64,000 nucleotides of DNA, taken from Bog-756 sp963845485 (GTDB lineage Bacteria > Actinomycetota > Acidimicrobiia > Acidimicrobiales > RAAP-2). Each line of letters begins with the position of its first letter. Position 1 is the stretch's first letter. Both the position numbers and the translations under genes were made by a program. Location: assembly GCA_963845485.1 (NCBI GenBank), contig CAWJSI010000001.1:310001-374000 (forward strand), given 5' to 3'. This document shows positions 34,068 through 43,662 of the stretch, one piece after another. Under the pieces are notes generated by a model, which saw only the letters and a list, made by a program, of their open reading frames with translations, was not told the DNA's origin and ran no database searches.

Positions 34068-34817
34068 GTGCGCATCCTCTTGGTCTCCGATCTTCACTAC
34101 GCCCTCCCTCAGCTGGACTGGGTGGTCGCCGCCGCTAACTCCTACGACCTCGTGGTGCTGGCCGGGGACACCCTCAACATCCGCTCGGCCGTCCCCCTCG
34201 AAGCCCAGAGCGAGGTGGCCCTGCAGTATCTGTCGAGGCTGCAGGCCGAGACCGTGCTCGTGGTGGCGTCGGGCAACCACGACCTCACCGGACCCGACGG
34301 GGCCGGTGAGCAGTCCGCCCTGTGGCTGGGCGAGGCCCGCAGCGCCGGGGTCCGGACCGACGGCTCGTCGCTGCGGACGGGCGACGCCCTCGTCACCGTC
34401 TGTCCCTGGTGGGACGGCCCGGTCGGACGCGTGGCGGTGGCCGACCAGTTGGCCGGCGATGCCGTTGACCGCCCACGCTGGTGGGCTTGGGTCTACCACT
34501 GGCCGCCACTCGGCTCACCCACCTGTTGGACCGGGAAGCGTGACTACGGCGACGCCGATCTGCGGGGGTGGATCGGCGAGCACCGACCCGACCTGGTGCT
34601 GGCCGGCCACGTCCACGAGTCGCCGTTCCGACCCGACGGTGCCTGGGCGGACCGCATCGGTCCCACCTGGGTCTTCAACCCGGGCCACCAGATCGGTCCC
34701 ACCCCGACCCACATCGAGATCGACCTCGAGGCCGGGTGGGCCCGGTGGTCCTCGCTGCTGGGCGTGGAGCAGATCGACCTGGCCGCCGACCAGGCCCCGG
34801 CCCGCACCCTCTTTTGA
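34068..34817 (+). CDS. Calcineurin-like metallophosphoesterase
   Basis: A 249-residue metallophosphoesterase with the full motif series: VSDLHY, LAGDTLN, SGNHDLTG, the His in VYHWPP and AGHVHESPF. It should bind two metals and hydrolyse a phosphodiester or phosphomonoester in the cytoplasm. The GTG at 34068 begins the first strand directly. It is divergent from the VOC gene and convergent with the class II aldolase gene across a hairpin. Confidence 0.85.
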   Translation: MRILLVSDLHYALPQLDWVVAAANSYDLVVLAGDTLNIRSAVPLEAQSEVALQYLSRLQAETVLVVASGNHDLTGPDGAGEQSALWLGEARSAGVRTDGSSLRTGDALVTVCPWWDGPVGRVAVADQLAGDAVDRPRWWAWVYHWPPLGSPTCWTGKRDYGDADLRGWIGEHRPDLVLAGHVHESPFRPDGAWADRIGPTWVFNPGHQIGPTPTHIEIDLEAGWARWSSLLGVEQIDLAADQAPARTLF

Positions 34818-34823
34818 GGTGGT

Positions 34824-34850
34824 CCGGCCCGGCGACGGCAGGTGGGCCGG
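34824..34850. terminator. Bidirectional terminator-like hairpin
   Basis: CCGGCCC and GGGCCGG pair across a 13-base loop and fill the gap between convergent stop codons (34817 and 34851). Confidence 0.5.
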
Positions 34851-35519
34851 CTATCCCTTCTTGTCGACCTTCTTCAGCGAGCCGTAGCCCTTCTGCATGG
34901 CCGACATGATGATGGCCTCGAAGTCTTTGTCCGTGAGGACGTGGGGCGTGCCCATGGATGACGACCGCCAGTACAGCTCGGCCAGCCACTCGAGGAGCTC
35001 GAGGCGTTCGATGGCCTCGCTCATCTTGTTCCCGTAGGCGATCGACCCGTGGTTCCGCATCATGGCGGCGTTGCGTCCCTGCAGCGCCTCGATGACGTTG
35101 TCGGCCAGCTCCTGGGAGCCGAAGGTGGCGTACGGCGCGGTGCGGGGTGCGCCACCGAGGCCGAGGCAGCTGTAGTGCAGGGGGGGCAGCTCGTCGTGGG
35201 TGCAGGACAGGGCGGTCGACGCCATGGCGTGGGCGTGGGTGACGGCCAGGGCGTTGGTGGCCTTGTAGATGCCGGTGTGGAGCGGCACCTCGGAGGTGGC
35301 GGCGAGGTCACCGTCCACGTGCTCCCCGTCGAGGGTGATCACCGCCACCATCTCGGCGGTCACATCCCCGAGGTCCGAGCCGGTCGGGGTCACCGCCACC
35401 AGATCGTCCTTCCGGGCGGAGATGTTGCCGGCCGTGCCGATGACCAGCCCGGTCTTGGCCAGGTGGCGGCTGGCGCTGGCCACGGCCTCTCGTTCGTCGG
35501 CCAGTAGGAGATCGCTCAT
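34851..35519 (-). CDS. Class II aldolase/adducin-family protein
   Basis: A 222-residue zinc aldolase of the FucA/AraD group. The phosphate/entry loop is IGTAGNISAR, the catalytic Glu is in TSEVPLHTGIY, the zinc His pair is VTHAHAM, and a third His is in RNHGSIAYG. Members cleave or epimerise sugar phosphates (L-fuculose-phosphate, L-ribulose-phosphate). The C-terminus KKVDKKG is unusually basic. GAGGA is seven bases before the ATG. The exact sugar is not deducible. Confidence 0.86.
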   Translation of the reverse strand: MSDLLLADEREAVASASRHLAKTGLVIGTAGNISARKDDLVAVTPTGSDLGDVTAEMVAVITLDGEHVDGDLAATSEVPLHTGIYKATNALAVTHAHAMASTALSCTHDELPPLHYSCLGLGGAPRTAPYATFGSQELADNVIEALQGRNAAMMRNHGSIAYGNKMSEAIERLELLEWLAELYWRSSSMGTPHVLTDKDFEAIIMSAMQKGYGSLKKVDKKG

Positions 35520-35601
35520 TGGTGGTTCCTCTCTGCGGTGGTAACTCTTGCTCTCAGGATGATGGCACGGTTGGACCACCCACTGAGAATGAGGTTTCCG
35601 C

Positions 35602-36699
35602 CTAGGACCGTGGACGCCGTTTCTCGGGGTCGTAGATGGCGAGGGGGGCGACCGTGGCCCGGGCCCACCCGTCCTCGAGCGCCACGTCGACCGACCCGCC
35701 GTCGGTGGCCACGGTCGTCTCGAGGACGGCCAGGGCGATGGGCCCGAAGGCCGGGCTGGTGGCCGGGCTGGTCAGGGTCCCGACCGGCTCACCGTCCTTG
35801 GTGACCTCGACCCCGTAGTCAGGGAGCTCGTCCCCCTCGATGCGGAGGGTCTTGAGGCGCCGGGGCGGTGCCGCCGCCACCGACTCGAGGGCCGCGCTCC
35901 CGTTGAACGAGACCTTCCCGAGGGCCACCATCTTGTCGAGGGAGAGGTCGAAGGGGGTCCGCTCGTGGGCCGCGTAGTCGTAGTCGAGGACGATGAGCCC
36001 GGCCTCTACCCGGAAGCACTCGAGGATCCCGACCCCGAAGGGGGTGGCCTTCATCTGGGAGACGACCACCTCCCACAGATCGGCGGCGTGCTCGGGCCGG
36101 CAGAACAGCTCATAGCCGAGCTCGCCGCCGTAACCGGTCCGGGACACCACACAGGGGACGCCGCCCACCCGGGTCTCTTCGGGGAGGAACCGGAAGTACC
36201 GGAGGTCGGCGAGGTCGGCGTCGCACAGGGGCGCCAGGGCCTCCCGCGCCCGTGGGCCCTGCAGGCCGAGATGGGGCATGTCCCTCGTCACCGACTCGAT
36301 GGCCACGTCGAGTCCCTGCGTGACCTCGGCGAAGTGCTCAGCGTGTCCGGCGCTGTTCGTCATGACCCACACCCGGTCGTCCAGCCGGTAGACGGTCCCG
36401 TCGTCCACCACCATCCCCTCGGCGTCGCAGAAGGCGCCGTAGCGGACCTGGCCCACCTCCATGCCGAGGATGTTGTTGGTGTGGAGCCGCTGGGCGGCGG
36501 CCAGCGCGTCGGGTCCGCGGAACTCCCACTTGTTCAATGGGGAGACGTCCCAGACCCCCAGGTCGTGGCGCACCCCGCGGTACTCGGCGTCGAGGTCGCC
36601 GAACCCCTCGGTCCACAGCCAACCCCCTTCCTCCATGAAGGTGGCCCCCAGGGCCTCGGCCGACTCATAGAACGGGCTGCGCAAGGGCTCGGTGTCCAC
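35602..36699 (-). CDS. GcvT-type aminomethyltransferase/folate-binding protein
   Basis: A 365-residue protein of the GcvT/DmdA/YgfZ folate-binding family. Features are YRGVRHDLGVWDVSPLNKWEFRG at the N-terminus, LGLQGPRAREAL, SRTGYGGELGYELF, the acidic FRVEAGLIV, and a C-terminal barrel (TSPATSPAFGPIAL). GcvT transfers one-carbon units to tetrahydrofolate; related proteins demethylate DMSP or methoxy compounds. No gcvH or gcvP is adjacent, so a demethylase or unknown THF-dependent enzyme is more likely than the glycine-cleavage subunit. GTG start at 36699. Confidence 0.82.
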   Translation of the reverse strand: MDTEPLRSPFYESAEALGATFMEEGGWLWTEGFGDLDAEYRGVRHDLGVWDVSPLNKWEFRGPDALAAAQRLHTNNILGMEVGQVRYGAFCDAEGMVVDDGTVYRLDDRVWVMTNSAGHAEHFAEVTQGLDVAIESVTRDMPHLGLQGPRAREALAPLCDADLADLRYFRFLPEETRVGGVPCVVSRTGYGGELGYELFCRPEHAADLWEVVVSQMKATPFGVGILECFRVEAGLIVLDYDYAAHERTPFDLSLDKMVALGKVSFNGSAALESVAAAPPRRLKTLRIEGDELPDYGVEVTKDGEPVGTLTSPATSPAFGPIALAVLETTVATDGGSVDVALEDGWARATVAPLAIYDPEKRRPRS

Positions 36700-36787
36700 G
36701 TCCGCACCCTAGTGTCGTGGACCCGCCCCGAGCGGGGCGATCTGTCGACCCGCGGTGGGATACCGTGCCACCGGGAGGTGACCGCCG

Positions 36788-37288
36788 ATGACCGAGCACG
36801 GCAGCATGGTGGACCGCAGTGAGGAGTGGGCGGCCATCAAGGCCCGTCACCTCCGGCCCCTCGGAGAGCGCCCGGCCTCAGCGGCCCGGGGCCTCCACCA
36901 CTTCGCCCTGCTCTGCAGCGACGTGGAACGCACCATCGCCTTCTACCAGGACCTCTTGGAGTTCCCCCTCGTGGAACTGTTCGAGAACCGGGACTACCGG
37001 GGATCGACCCATTTCTTCTTCGACGTGGGACACGGCAATTACCTGGCGTACTTCGACTTCCCCGGCCTCGACCTCGGCCCCTACCGGGAGGTCCTAGGCG
37101 GCCTCCACCACATCGCCATCTCGGTCTCCCCCGAGCAGTGGGTCCGCCTGGTGGCCAAGCTGGAGGTGGCCGGGATCGAGACACACATCGTGGGCGGCAC
37201 CTCGGTCTACTTCCCGGGACCCGACGGCGAGCGCCTCGAGCTTTTGTCCTACCCCCTCAACGACATGTACGGGACCATCGTCGGCTAG
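36788..37288 (+). CDS. VOC-superfamily protein
   Basis: A 166-residue VOC-fold protein with an extra N-terminal helix (RSEEWAAIKARHLRPL). The modules contain GLHHFALLCSDVERTIAFYQ, HFFFDVGHGNYLAYFDFP, LHHIAISV and a final strand LELLSYP. This arrangement is common in ring-cleavage dioxygenase-like or glyoxalase-like proteins of catabolic loci. It is divergent from the GcvT-type gene; the 88-base gap holds a perfect CGCCCC-GAGC-GGGGCG hairpin at 36724-36739. Confidence 0.83.
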   Translation: MTEHGSMVDRSEEWAAIKARHLRPLGERPASAARGLHHFALLCSDVERTIAFYQDLLEFPLVELFENRDYRGSTHFFFDVGHGNYLAYFDFPGLDLGPYREVLGGLHHIAISVSPEQWVRLVAKLEVAGIETHIVGGTSVYFPGPDGERLELLSYPLNDMYGTIVG

Positions 37289-37369
37289 CCATCGGCAATG
37301 GGCCGGGCGGGTTTCCTACACTGGCCCCATCCACTCGGAGGGACACCTCCATGACGAACGGGAGCGGCG

Positions 37370-37924
37370 ATGGCGAACGAATGGGGTCCCCTCGGGCTGT
37401 TGGCCGGCGAGTGGGAGAGTGACGCCGGCGGTCTGGACCGCGCCTACTCGCATGCCCAGGGCCAGGTCCTCGGCACCCCCTTTCGCGAGAAGTGCTCCAT
37501 GAAGCCCTTCGGTCCCGTCGACAACGGGAATCAGCACCTCTTCGGCCTCGACTACAAGAGTGCGATGTGGCGCAACGACGAGGAGAACCCCTTCCATACC
37601 GAGGTCGGCTACTGGCTGTGGGACGGCGCCACCGATGAGATCATGAAGGGGTTCGTCGTCCCCCGCGGGATCACCACCCTGGCCGGCGGCACCGCATCGG
37701 CCGACGCTACCGAGTTCACCCTCCGGGCCGACCGGGGCCACAAGCTCTACTCCATCGGGGAGAACAAGTACCTGGCCAGTCACGCCAGCACGCTGAGCTA
37801 CGAGGTCACCATCACCGTCGGCCCGGACTCGTGGTCCTACGACGAGTCCACGGTGCTGAAGATGGACGAGCTCGGCGAGCCCTTGTCCCATACCGACCAC
37901 AACACCCTCCGGCGAGTGGGCTGA
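37370..37924 (+). CDS. Nitrobindin/FABP-like beta-barrel protein
   Basis: A 184-residue protein whose pattern (LLAGEWESDAG at the N-terminus, MWRNDEENPFHTEVGYWLWD in the middle, strands alternating to the end) fits the heme-binding nitrobindin/DUF1794 lipocalin-like family. The His in PFHTEVGYW and a late His (SHTDHNTL) could be heme or ligand contacts. Such proteins bind heme or small hydrophobic ligands in the cytoplasm. GGGAG is five bases before the ATG. It lies 81 bases after the VOC gene, possibly in one operon. Confidence 0.72.
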   Translation: MANEWGPLGLLAGEWESDAGGLDRAYSHAQGQVLGTPFREKCSMKPFGPVDNGNQHLFGLDYKSAMWRNDEENPFHTEVGYWLWDGATDEIMKGFVVPRGITTLAGGTASADATEFTLRADRGHKLYSIGENKYLASHASTLSYEVTITVGPDSWSYDESTVLKMDELGEPLSHTDHNTLRRVG

Positions 37925-37949
37925 GCGCGAGGGTCGTAGTCGAGGCGGT

Positions 37950-39401
37950 TCAGCGCGGGGGTGGGGTGAACCCCGGTCCGGCCGCCTCGTCGAGCAGGGC
38001 CGCCACCCGCACGAGGCGCCGGTCGCCCAGGAAGGGTCCGATGACCTGGACCCCGACGGGCAGGCCGGTCGGTGTCGTCCCGACGGGAAGTGTCACCACC
38101 GGCACCAGCACCGACCCCACCGCCCCGCACCACGCCATGGCCACCAGGTGGGAGACGGGCGTCCCGTCCACGTCGAGGAACCGTTCCATGAGGGGTCGTT
38201 CCACGTCGTGGGGGAAGGCGGCGGTCGGCATGACCGGGGCCAACACCACGTCGTGGTGTTCGAAGCAGGCCGCCCAGGCCGCCCGCTGGTGTTGGCGGCG
38301 ACCGTTGGCCCGGGCCCATGTCCGGTAGCGACCGGCGAGGGCCCGTCCGGCCACCAGCATCGGGTCGTCACCGGGGAGCGCGTCCAACTCGGCGAACGAT
38401 GCGAAGGCGTCGTCGGGTAGGCCCATGCCGATGATGGGGAGCACCAGCTCCTGCCATGAGTGGAGCCCCTCGGCCAAGGGGACGGGCAGGGGAACCGCCT
38501 CCACCCGGGCTCCGGCATCGGCCAGCCGGGTGGCGAACCCGTCGAGCGCATCCCGAATGTCGGCGGCGAGGGGCACCACGTCGGCCCCCTCGTCGAAGAC
38601 GGTGGCCACCCGCAGCGAACCGACGTCCCCGAGGGGTGGTCCCTCCTCGAGTGCCAGTCGCCACCCCGGAGCGTCCTCGGGCAGGGGGCCGGCCACCACG
38701 TCGAGGGCCAGTTCGAGGTCGTCGAGACTGCGGGCGAGGGGCCCGTTGCAGTTCACGTCGGTCTCCACGAGAGTCCCCGGTGGTCCGGGGATGTGACCCC
38801 GACTGGGCACCACCCCCCACGACGGCTTCAGGCCGTAGACGCCGTTGAAGTGGGCGGGATTGCGGATGGATCCGCCGATGTCGCTCCCGAGTTCGAGCGG
38901 CGTGAGCCCTGCGGCCACGGCGGCGGCGGCTCCCCCCGAGGAGCCGCCGGCGGTGCGGGAGGTGTCCCAGGGGTTGTTGGTCACCCCGTAGACGTCGTTG
39001 AAGGTCTGGAAGTCGCCGGCGTAGAGGGGGGTGTTGGTCTTGCCGAAGATGACCGCCCCCGCACCCCGCAGCCGGGCCACGGCCAGGGCGTCGGAGGTCG
39101 GTACGTACGAGGCGAGCTCGGGGGCACCCGACGTGGTCACCAACCCCTCGGTCTCCCACACGTCCTTCACCGTCATGGGCAGGCCGTGGAGCGGGCCGGT
39201 CGGCGCGCCCGAGGCCGTGCGGGCGTCAGCCGCGTCGGCGGCCTCCCGGGCCCGGTCGAGGTCGAGGGCCACGACCGCGTTCAGGTCGCTGTTGACCCGC
39301 TCGATCCGGTCGACGAGGTAGTCGAGCACCTCGCGACTCGAGACCGACCGGTCGGCCAGGGCGGCCAGGATCCCGGTGGCCGTGGCCGTGTCTAGCTCCA
39401 C
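37950..39401 (-). CDS. Amidase-signature-family amidase
   Basis: A 483-residue amidase-signature enzyme. The Ser-Ser-Lys triad is visible: Lys in PMTVKDVW, the first Ser in AGGSSGGAAAAVAAG and the nucleophile region GSDIGGSIRNPA. It hydrolyses amides of small or aryl acids to ammonia and acid in the cytoplasm. GTG start at 39401, 45 bases after the acyl-CoA synthetase stop on the same strand. An amidase feeding a free acid to the adjacent acyl-CoA synthetase would be a simple pathway, which is an inference. Confidence 0.88.
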   Translation of the reverse strand: MELDTATATGILAALADRSVSSREVLDYLVDRIERVNSDLNAVVALDLDRAREAADAADARTASGAPTGPLHGLPMTVKDVWETEGLVTTSGAPELASYVPTSDALAVARLRGAGAVIFGKTNTPLYAGDFQTFNDVYGVTNNPWDTSRTAGGSSGGAAAAVAAGLTPLELGSDIGGSIRNPAHFNGVYGLKPSWGVVPSRGHIPGPPGTLVETDVNCNGPLARSLDDLELALDVVAGPLPEDAPGWRLALEEGPPLGDVGSLRVATVFDEGADVVPLAADIRDALDGFATRLADAGARVEAVPLPVPLAEGLHSWQELVLPIIGMGLPDDAFASFAELDALPGDDPMLVAGRALAGRYRTWARANGRRQHQRAAWAACFEHHDVVLAPVMPTAAFPHDVERPLMERFLDVDGTPVSHLVAMAWCGAVGSVLVPVVTLPVGTTPTGLPVGVQVIGPFLGDRRLVRVAALLDEAAGPGFTPPPR

Positions 39402-39446
39402 GGCCTCGAACCTACCCCCGGGTCCGGCACGCCGGCCTGGCCACCG

Positions 39447-41141
39447 TCACCCGGGCTGCCCGTCGGCGAAGTACTGCTCTTTCAGCTCCCGCTTCAGGAT
39501 CTTGCCGGACGGGTTGCGGGGGAGGCGCTCCTCGGTGAAGGCGATGCGGCTCGGGACCTTGAAGGCGGCCAGTCGCTCGGCCAGGAAGGCCTGCAGCTCC
39601 TCGACGGTGAACTCGGCGCCGTCCTTGCGCTGGATCACGCAGGCCACCTCCTCGCCCAGGCGTTCATCAGGTACCCCGAACACGGCCGCCTCGTAGACGC
39701 CGGGGAACTCGTAGATGGCGCTTTCCACCTCGGCGCAGTAGACGTTCTCGCCCGCCCGCAGCACCATGTCCTTTGCCCGGTCCTCGATGTAGAGGAACCC
39801 CTCCTCGTCGATGCGCCCGAGATCGCCCGAGGCCAGCCAGCCGTCCACGATGGCCTCGGCCGTCGCCTCGGGCTTGCCCCAGTAGCCCCGGATGACGTTG
39901 GGGCCCTTCATCCAGATCTCTCCCCGTTCGCCGACCGGGAGGGGGTGGCCCTCCACGTCCCTGATCTCGACGTCCATGATGGTGGTCCGGGCCCGGCCGG
40001 TAGAGGTCGGGTGGGTCACGTAGTCGTCGCCGTTGTTGCCCGGGCCGAAGGCGTTGGTCTCGGTCATGCCGTAGCCGATGTTGGGTCGACCCCGCTGGAA
40101 CCCCTTCTCCACACGGTCGACCAGCGTGGTGGGCGCAGGGGCACCGCCCCCACCCACCGTGGCCAGGGATGAGGTGTCGTAGTCGGCGAAGTTCGGGCTC
40201 TCCAACATGTCCCAGCTCTGAGTGGGGACCCCGACGAAGGCGGTCACCCGCTCGGACTCGATGAGCCGGAGTGCGGCCTCGGGGTCCCAGCGGTACATCA
40301 TGACCAGCTTGAACTTCATCCCGAAGCAGGAGAGCATCACCGGGACGCACCCGGTCACGTGGAACAGGGGAACGATGAGGATGAAACACGGTGCGAACCC
40401 ACCCCCGCCGAGGGGGTCGCTCCCCTTGCGGGCCCCCTGGATGGTGCTGCCGGCCCAGAAGGCCATCAACGCCTGGGTCACGGCCCGGTGGGTCGAAACC
40501 GCCCCCTTGGGGAAGCCCGTCGTGCCCGACGTGTAGAGGATGGTGGCGTCGTCGTCGGGGCCCACCTCGACGACGGGCATGGGGTCGCCGAGCGTGACCA
40601 CGTCGTCGTAGTGCCGGACGCCTTCGGCCGACGGGGCCGCACGGTCTCCCCGCACGACCACGATGGGCACATCCCGGGACCGGGCCGGGCCGTGGGCCCG
40701 CTCGGCCCGTTCGGGATCGGTGATGAGCAGGGAGACGGCGGCGTCGCCCACCGCGTACTCGAGCTCGCTCTCGGTCCACCACGCATTGAAGGAGACCGAG
40801 ACGGCCCCAATGGAGAGCACGGCGGCGAACGAGACGATCCACTCGGGCAGGTTGCGCATGGCGATGCCCACCCGGTCGCCCTTGGTGATGCCGAAGGTGT
40901 GCACGAGGGCGTGGGCCAGGGCATCGACGTGGGACATGGTCTCATCGAAGGTCCACCGCTCGTCCTCGTAGACGAGGAACTCGGACTCCACCCCCCGGGC
41001 GCCGGCGAAGAGCTGTCCGAGGGTGGTCGGCGCGTTCTTGAACAGGCGGTACTCCCGGCCCCCGACCGTGCCCTCGATCACCTCGAAGAGCTGACCGGGC
41101 CCGGTGACCTGCGCGTAGGCCTCCTCGTACTCGACCGTCAT
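39447..41141 (-). CDS. AMP-dependent acyl-CoA synthetase
   Basis: A 564-residue ATP-dependent acyl-CoA ligase that activates a carboxylic acid by way of an acyl-AMP. Motifs are TILYTSGTTGFPKGAVSTH, GYGMTETNAFG, SGDLGRIDEEGFLYIEDRAKDM, and the C-terminal Lys in PRNPSGKILKREL. It is a FadD-type enzyme rather than an NRPS domain. A strong GGGAGGG four bases before the ATG implies efficient translation. It is on the same strand as the amidase and the aldehyde dehydrogenase. Confidence 0.9.
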   Translation of the reverse strand: MTVEYEEAYAQVTGPGQLFEVIEGTVGGREYRLFKNAPTTLGQLFAGARGVESEFLVYEDERWTFDETMSHVDALAHALVHTFGITKGDRVGIAMRNLPEWIVSFAAVLSIGAVSVSFNAWWTESELEYAVGDAAVSLLITDPERAERAHGPARSRDVPIVVVRGDRAAPSAEGVRHYDDVVTLGDPMPVVEVGPDDDATILYTSGTTGFPKGAVSTHRAVTQALMAFWAGSTIQGARKGSDPLGGGGFAPCFILIVPLFHVTGCVPVMLSCFGMKFKLVMMYRWDPEAALRLIESERVTAFVGVPTQSWDMLESPNFADYDTSSLATVGGGGAPAPTTLVDRVEKGFQRGRPNIGYGMTETNAFGPGNNGDDYVTHPTSTGRARTTIMDVEIRDVEGHPLPVGERGEIWMKGPNVIRGYWGKPEATAEAIVDGWLASGDLGRIDEEGFLYIEDRAKDMVLRAGENVYCAEVESAIYEFPGVYEAAVFGVPDERLGEEVACVIQRKDGAEFTVEELQAFLAERLAAFKVPSRIAFTEERLPRNPSGKILKRELKEQYFADGQPG

Positions 41142-41250
41142 CGCACCCTCCCCATTCGCACTGCTTCCCGGTCGACCCCTCGGAGGGCCACGGCGCCCAG
41201 AGGCCGTCGTGACCGTCGATCTTAGGCCGGTCCCGACCGATGGCTCCGGC

Positions 41251-42630
41251 TCAGGCCGGGCCCACCCACACCGACTTCAGGTTGCAGAACTCCCGGATGC
41301 CGTGGGCGGTGAGCTCCCTCCCGTAGCCGGAGGTCTTCACCCCGCCGAAGGGGAGCTCGGGGAAGGAGGTCACGTTGCCGTTGATGAAGACCATGCCGGC
41401 GTCCAACTCGGTGATCAGGCGCTCCCGCTCGTCCGCGTCCTCCGTCCAGGCGTTGGCCCCGAGGCCGAACTCGGTGACGTTGGCCAGCTCGATGGCCTCG
41501 TCCAGGGTGGCCACCCGGTACAGCGTGGCCACGGGGGCGAAGGCCTCCTCGGTGTGGATCCGCATTTCGGGGGTGATACCGGTGAGGACGGTCGGGGGAT
41601 AGAACCACCCCGGTCCGTCGGGGACCACGCCACCGCACAGGACCTTGGCACCGTGGGCGACGGCATCGGCCACCAGCTCGACGATGTCGGACCGCTGCTG
41701 TTCGGTGGCCAGCGGCCCGATGTCGGTCTTCTCGTCCATGGGGTCACCCACCAGCCGCGACGACATCTCGGCTACGAAGCGCGCCTCCCACTCGTCGGCC
41801 ACGGCCTCGTGGACGATGAACCGTTTGGCCGCGATGCAGGACTGGCCGTTGTTGAGGCACCGGGCCGTCGTCGCCACGGTGGCCGCCCGGGCCAGGTCGG
41901 CCGAGGGCATGACCACGAAGGGATCGCTGCCACCCAGTTCCAGGACCGACTTCTTGACCACGTCGCCGGCCACGGAGGCCACCGAGGATCCGGCCGGCCC
42001 CGATCCGGTGAGGGTCACGGCCACCACCCGGTCGTCTCGGAGGACGGCCTCCACCTTCGAGGAGCCGATCAGGAGGGTCTGGAACGCCCCCTCGGGAAAG
42101 CCGGCCCGGGTGAACAGCTCCCCGAGGAAGAGGGCGGTCTGGGGCACGTTGGAGGCGTGCTTCAGCAGTCCGACGTTGCCGGCCATGAGGGCGGGGGCGG
42201 CGAAGCGCATGACCTGCCACAAGGGGAAGTTCCACGGCATGACGGCGAGCACCGGGCCGAGGGGCTGGTAGCGGGCGTAGGCCGAGCTGGCTCCGACCGC
42301 CTCGGCATCGGCCGGCTCAGTGGCCAGGAACGCTTCGGCGTGTTCGGCGAAGTACCGGCAGGCCTTGGCGCACTTGTGCACCTCCTGGCGGGCGGCGACC
42401 AGGGTCTTGCCCATCTCGGTGGTGAGCATCGTGGCGATCTCGTCGACTTCGGCGTCGAGGATGTCCCCGGCCCGTCGCATCCAGGCGGCCCGGTGGGCGA
42501 AGGTGGTGCGCCGATAGCCGAGGAAGGCGTCGGCCGCCCGGGCCAGGGTCGCCTCCACCTCGGCGTCGGTCTGCTCGGTAAAGGTCGTGACGGTCCGGCC
42601 GTCAGCCGGGTTGATGGTGGCGATCGCCAT
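41251..42630 (-). CDS. NAD(P)-dependent succinate-semialdehyde-type dehydrogenase
   Basis: A 459-residue aldehyde dehydrogenase. Catalytic E231 is in LELGGSDPF and C265 in NNGQSCIAAKR; PWNFPLWQVMRF (residues 132-143) is typical of the succinate-semialdehyde group, and the length fits the short GabD type. It oxidises an aldehyde to the acid in the cytoplasm. AGGTG lies four bases before the ATG. It is first of three minus-strand genes with the acyl-CoA synthetase and amidase. The NADP/NAD preference and substrate are unproven. Confidence 0.88.
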   Translation of the reverse strand: MAIATINPADGRTVTTFTEQTDAEVEATLARAADAFLGYRRTTFAHRAAWMRRAGDILDAEVDEIATMLTTEMGKTLVAARQEVHKCAKACRYFAEHAEAFLATEPADAEAVGASSAYARYQPLGPVLAVMPWNFPLWQVMRFAAPALMAGNVGLLKHASNVPQTALFLGELFTRAGFPEGAFQTLLIGSSKVEAVLRDDRVVAVTLTGSGPAGSSVASVAGDVVKKSVLELGGSDPFVVMPSADLARAATVATTARCLNNGQSCIAAKRFIVHEAVADEWEARFVAEMSSRLVGDPMDEKTDIGPLATEQQRSDIVELVADAVAHGAKVLCGGVVPDGPGWFYPPTVLTGITPEMRIHTEEAFAPVATLYRVATLDEAIELANVTEFGLGANAWTEDADERERLITELDAGMVFINGNVTSFPELPFGGVKTSGYGRELTAHGIREFCNLKSVWVGPA

Positions 42631-42778
42631 GGTGCACCTCACTTGTCGACGTCCTCACCTTCTACCCGATTCCACGAGCGGGCAACAACGCAGAACCGTG
42701 GCGACCCGGCTGTCTCGACTAAGACCGCGTCCCCGTAGTCTCAGGGATCGTCGAACCCCTCCAACCGAACGGATGACC

Positions 42779-43534
42779 ATGAGCGACGAACTCAGTGCAC
42801 TGGAGACCTCGGCGGCACGGCTGTCACGGATCGTCGACGGTCTCGGAGCCGACCAGGTCCGCCAGTCCGCGTATCCGACCGAGTGGACGGTGGCCGACGT
42901 GCTCTCCCACATCGGCTCGGGCGGGGTGATCATGCGGCGTGGGCTCGAGGACACCCTGGCCGGGCGCCCACCCGACGGGTCGTTCAACCAGGGCGTGTGG
43001 GACGAGTGGAACGCCAAGACGCCCGAGGACCAGGCGGCCGAGGCCCTGGCTGCCGACGCCGCCCTCGTGGCCGCCCTGGGCGAGGTCACCGAGGCCCAAC
43101 GCGGTGCTTTCTCCTTTTCGATGGGGCCGATGACCCTCGACTTCGCCGGCTTCATCGCCCTGCGCCTGAACGAGCACGTGGTCCACACCTGGGATGTCGA
43201 GGTGACGTTCGACGATGAGGCCATCCTCCCCCCCGAGGCGGCTCCGGTCATGATCGACCGGGTCGGCATCATCGCCGGCTTCGCCGGTCGCCCACCGGGG
43301 ACCCCGGCGACCGTGCGGGTGGCGACCACCGAGCCCCACCGCCGCCTGGCCGTGGTCCTCACCCCGGACTCGGTGGCCCTACAGGCGGGTGATAGCGGGT
43401 CGGATCCCGACCTCGCCCTCCCGACCGAGTCGTTCATCCGTCTCATCTACGGCCGACTCGATCCCGACCACACACCCGACGGGATCGAGGGCCAGACCCT
43501 CGATCAGCTGCGCCAGGTCTTCCCCGGCTTCTGA
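42779..43534 (+). CDS. Maleylpyruvate-isomerase-family protein (DinB-like metal-binding)
   Basis: A 251-residue protein with the N-terminal four-helix metal-binding domain of the maleylpyruvate isomerase/TIGR03083 group: YPTEWTVADVLSHIGSGG and LRLNEHVVHTWDVEV supply the His ligands, then a beta-rich C-terminal domain (TVRVATTEPHRRLAVVL). Members often use mycothiol. Two starts are possible (42773 and 42779). It is divergent from the dehydrogenase gene by 148 bases. The substrate is unknown. Confidence 0.8.
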   Translation: MSDELSALETSAARLSRIVDGLGADQVRQSAYPTEWTVADVLSHIGSGGVIMRRGLEDTLAGRPPDGSFNQGVWDEWNAKTPEDQAAEALAADAALVAALGEVTEAQRGAFSFSMGPMTLDFAGFIALRLNEHVVHTWDVEVTFDDEAILPPEAAPVMIDRVGIIAGFAGRPPGTPATVRVATTEPHRRLAVVLTPDSVALQAGDSGSDPDLALPTESFIRLIYGRLDPDHTPDGIEGQTLDQLRQVFPGF

Positions 43535-43662
43535 ACCCCGCGGGACGCGGCCGGTGGTCGGTTTGGTCCGCCGTCCTCCGGCCTACAGTCATGGGACCAC
43601 GTCGGAGCCGTACGTGAGCAGTGGCGCCACGGCACCCGAGCATCGGACAGGAGCACGACAGC

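Noticed and set aside
38460..39395. Long plus-strand open frame of 311 codons opposite the amidase gene
   Set aside because: It is the reverse complement of a well-supported amidase; high GC gives long antisense frames, and the product is Gly/Val/Arg-rich with no family.
41209..42738. 509-codon plus-strand frame over the aldehyde dehydrogenase
   Set aside because: It is an antisense shadow; the minus-strand frame contains the full catalytic motifs.
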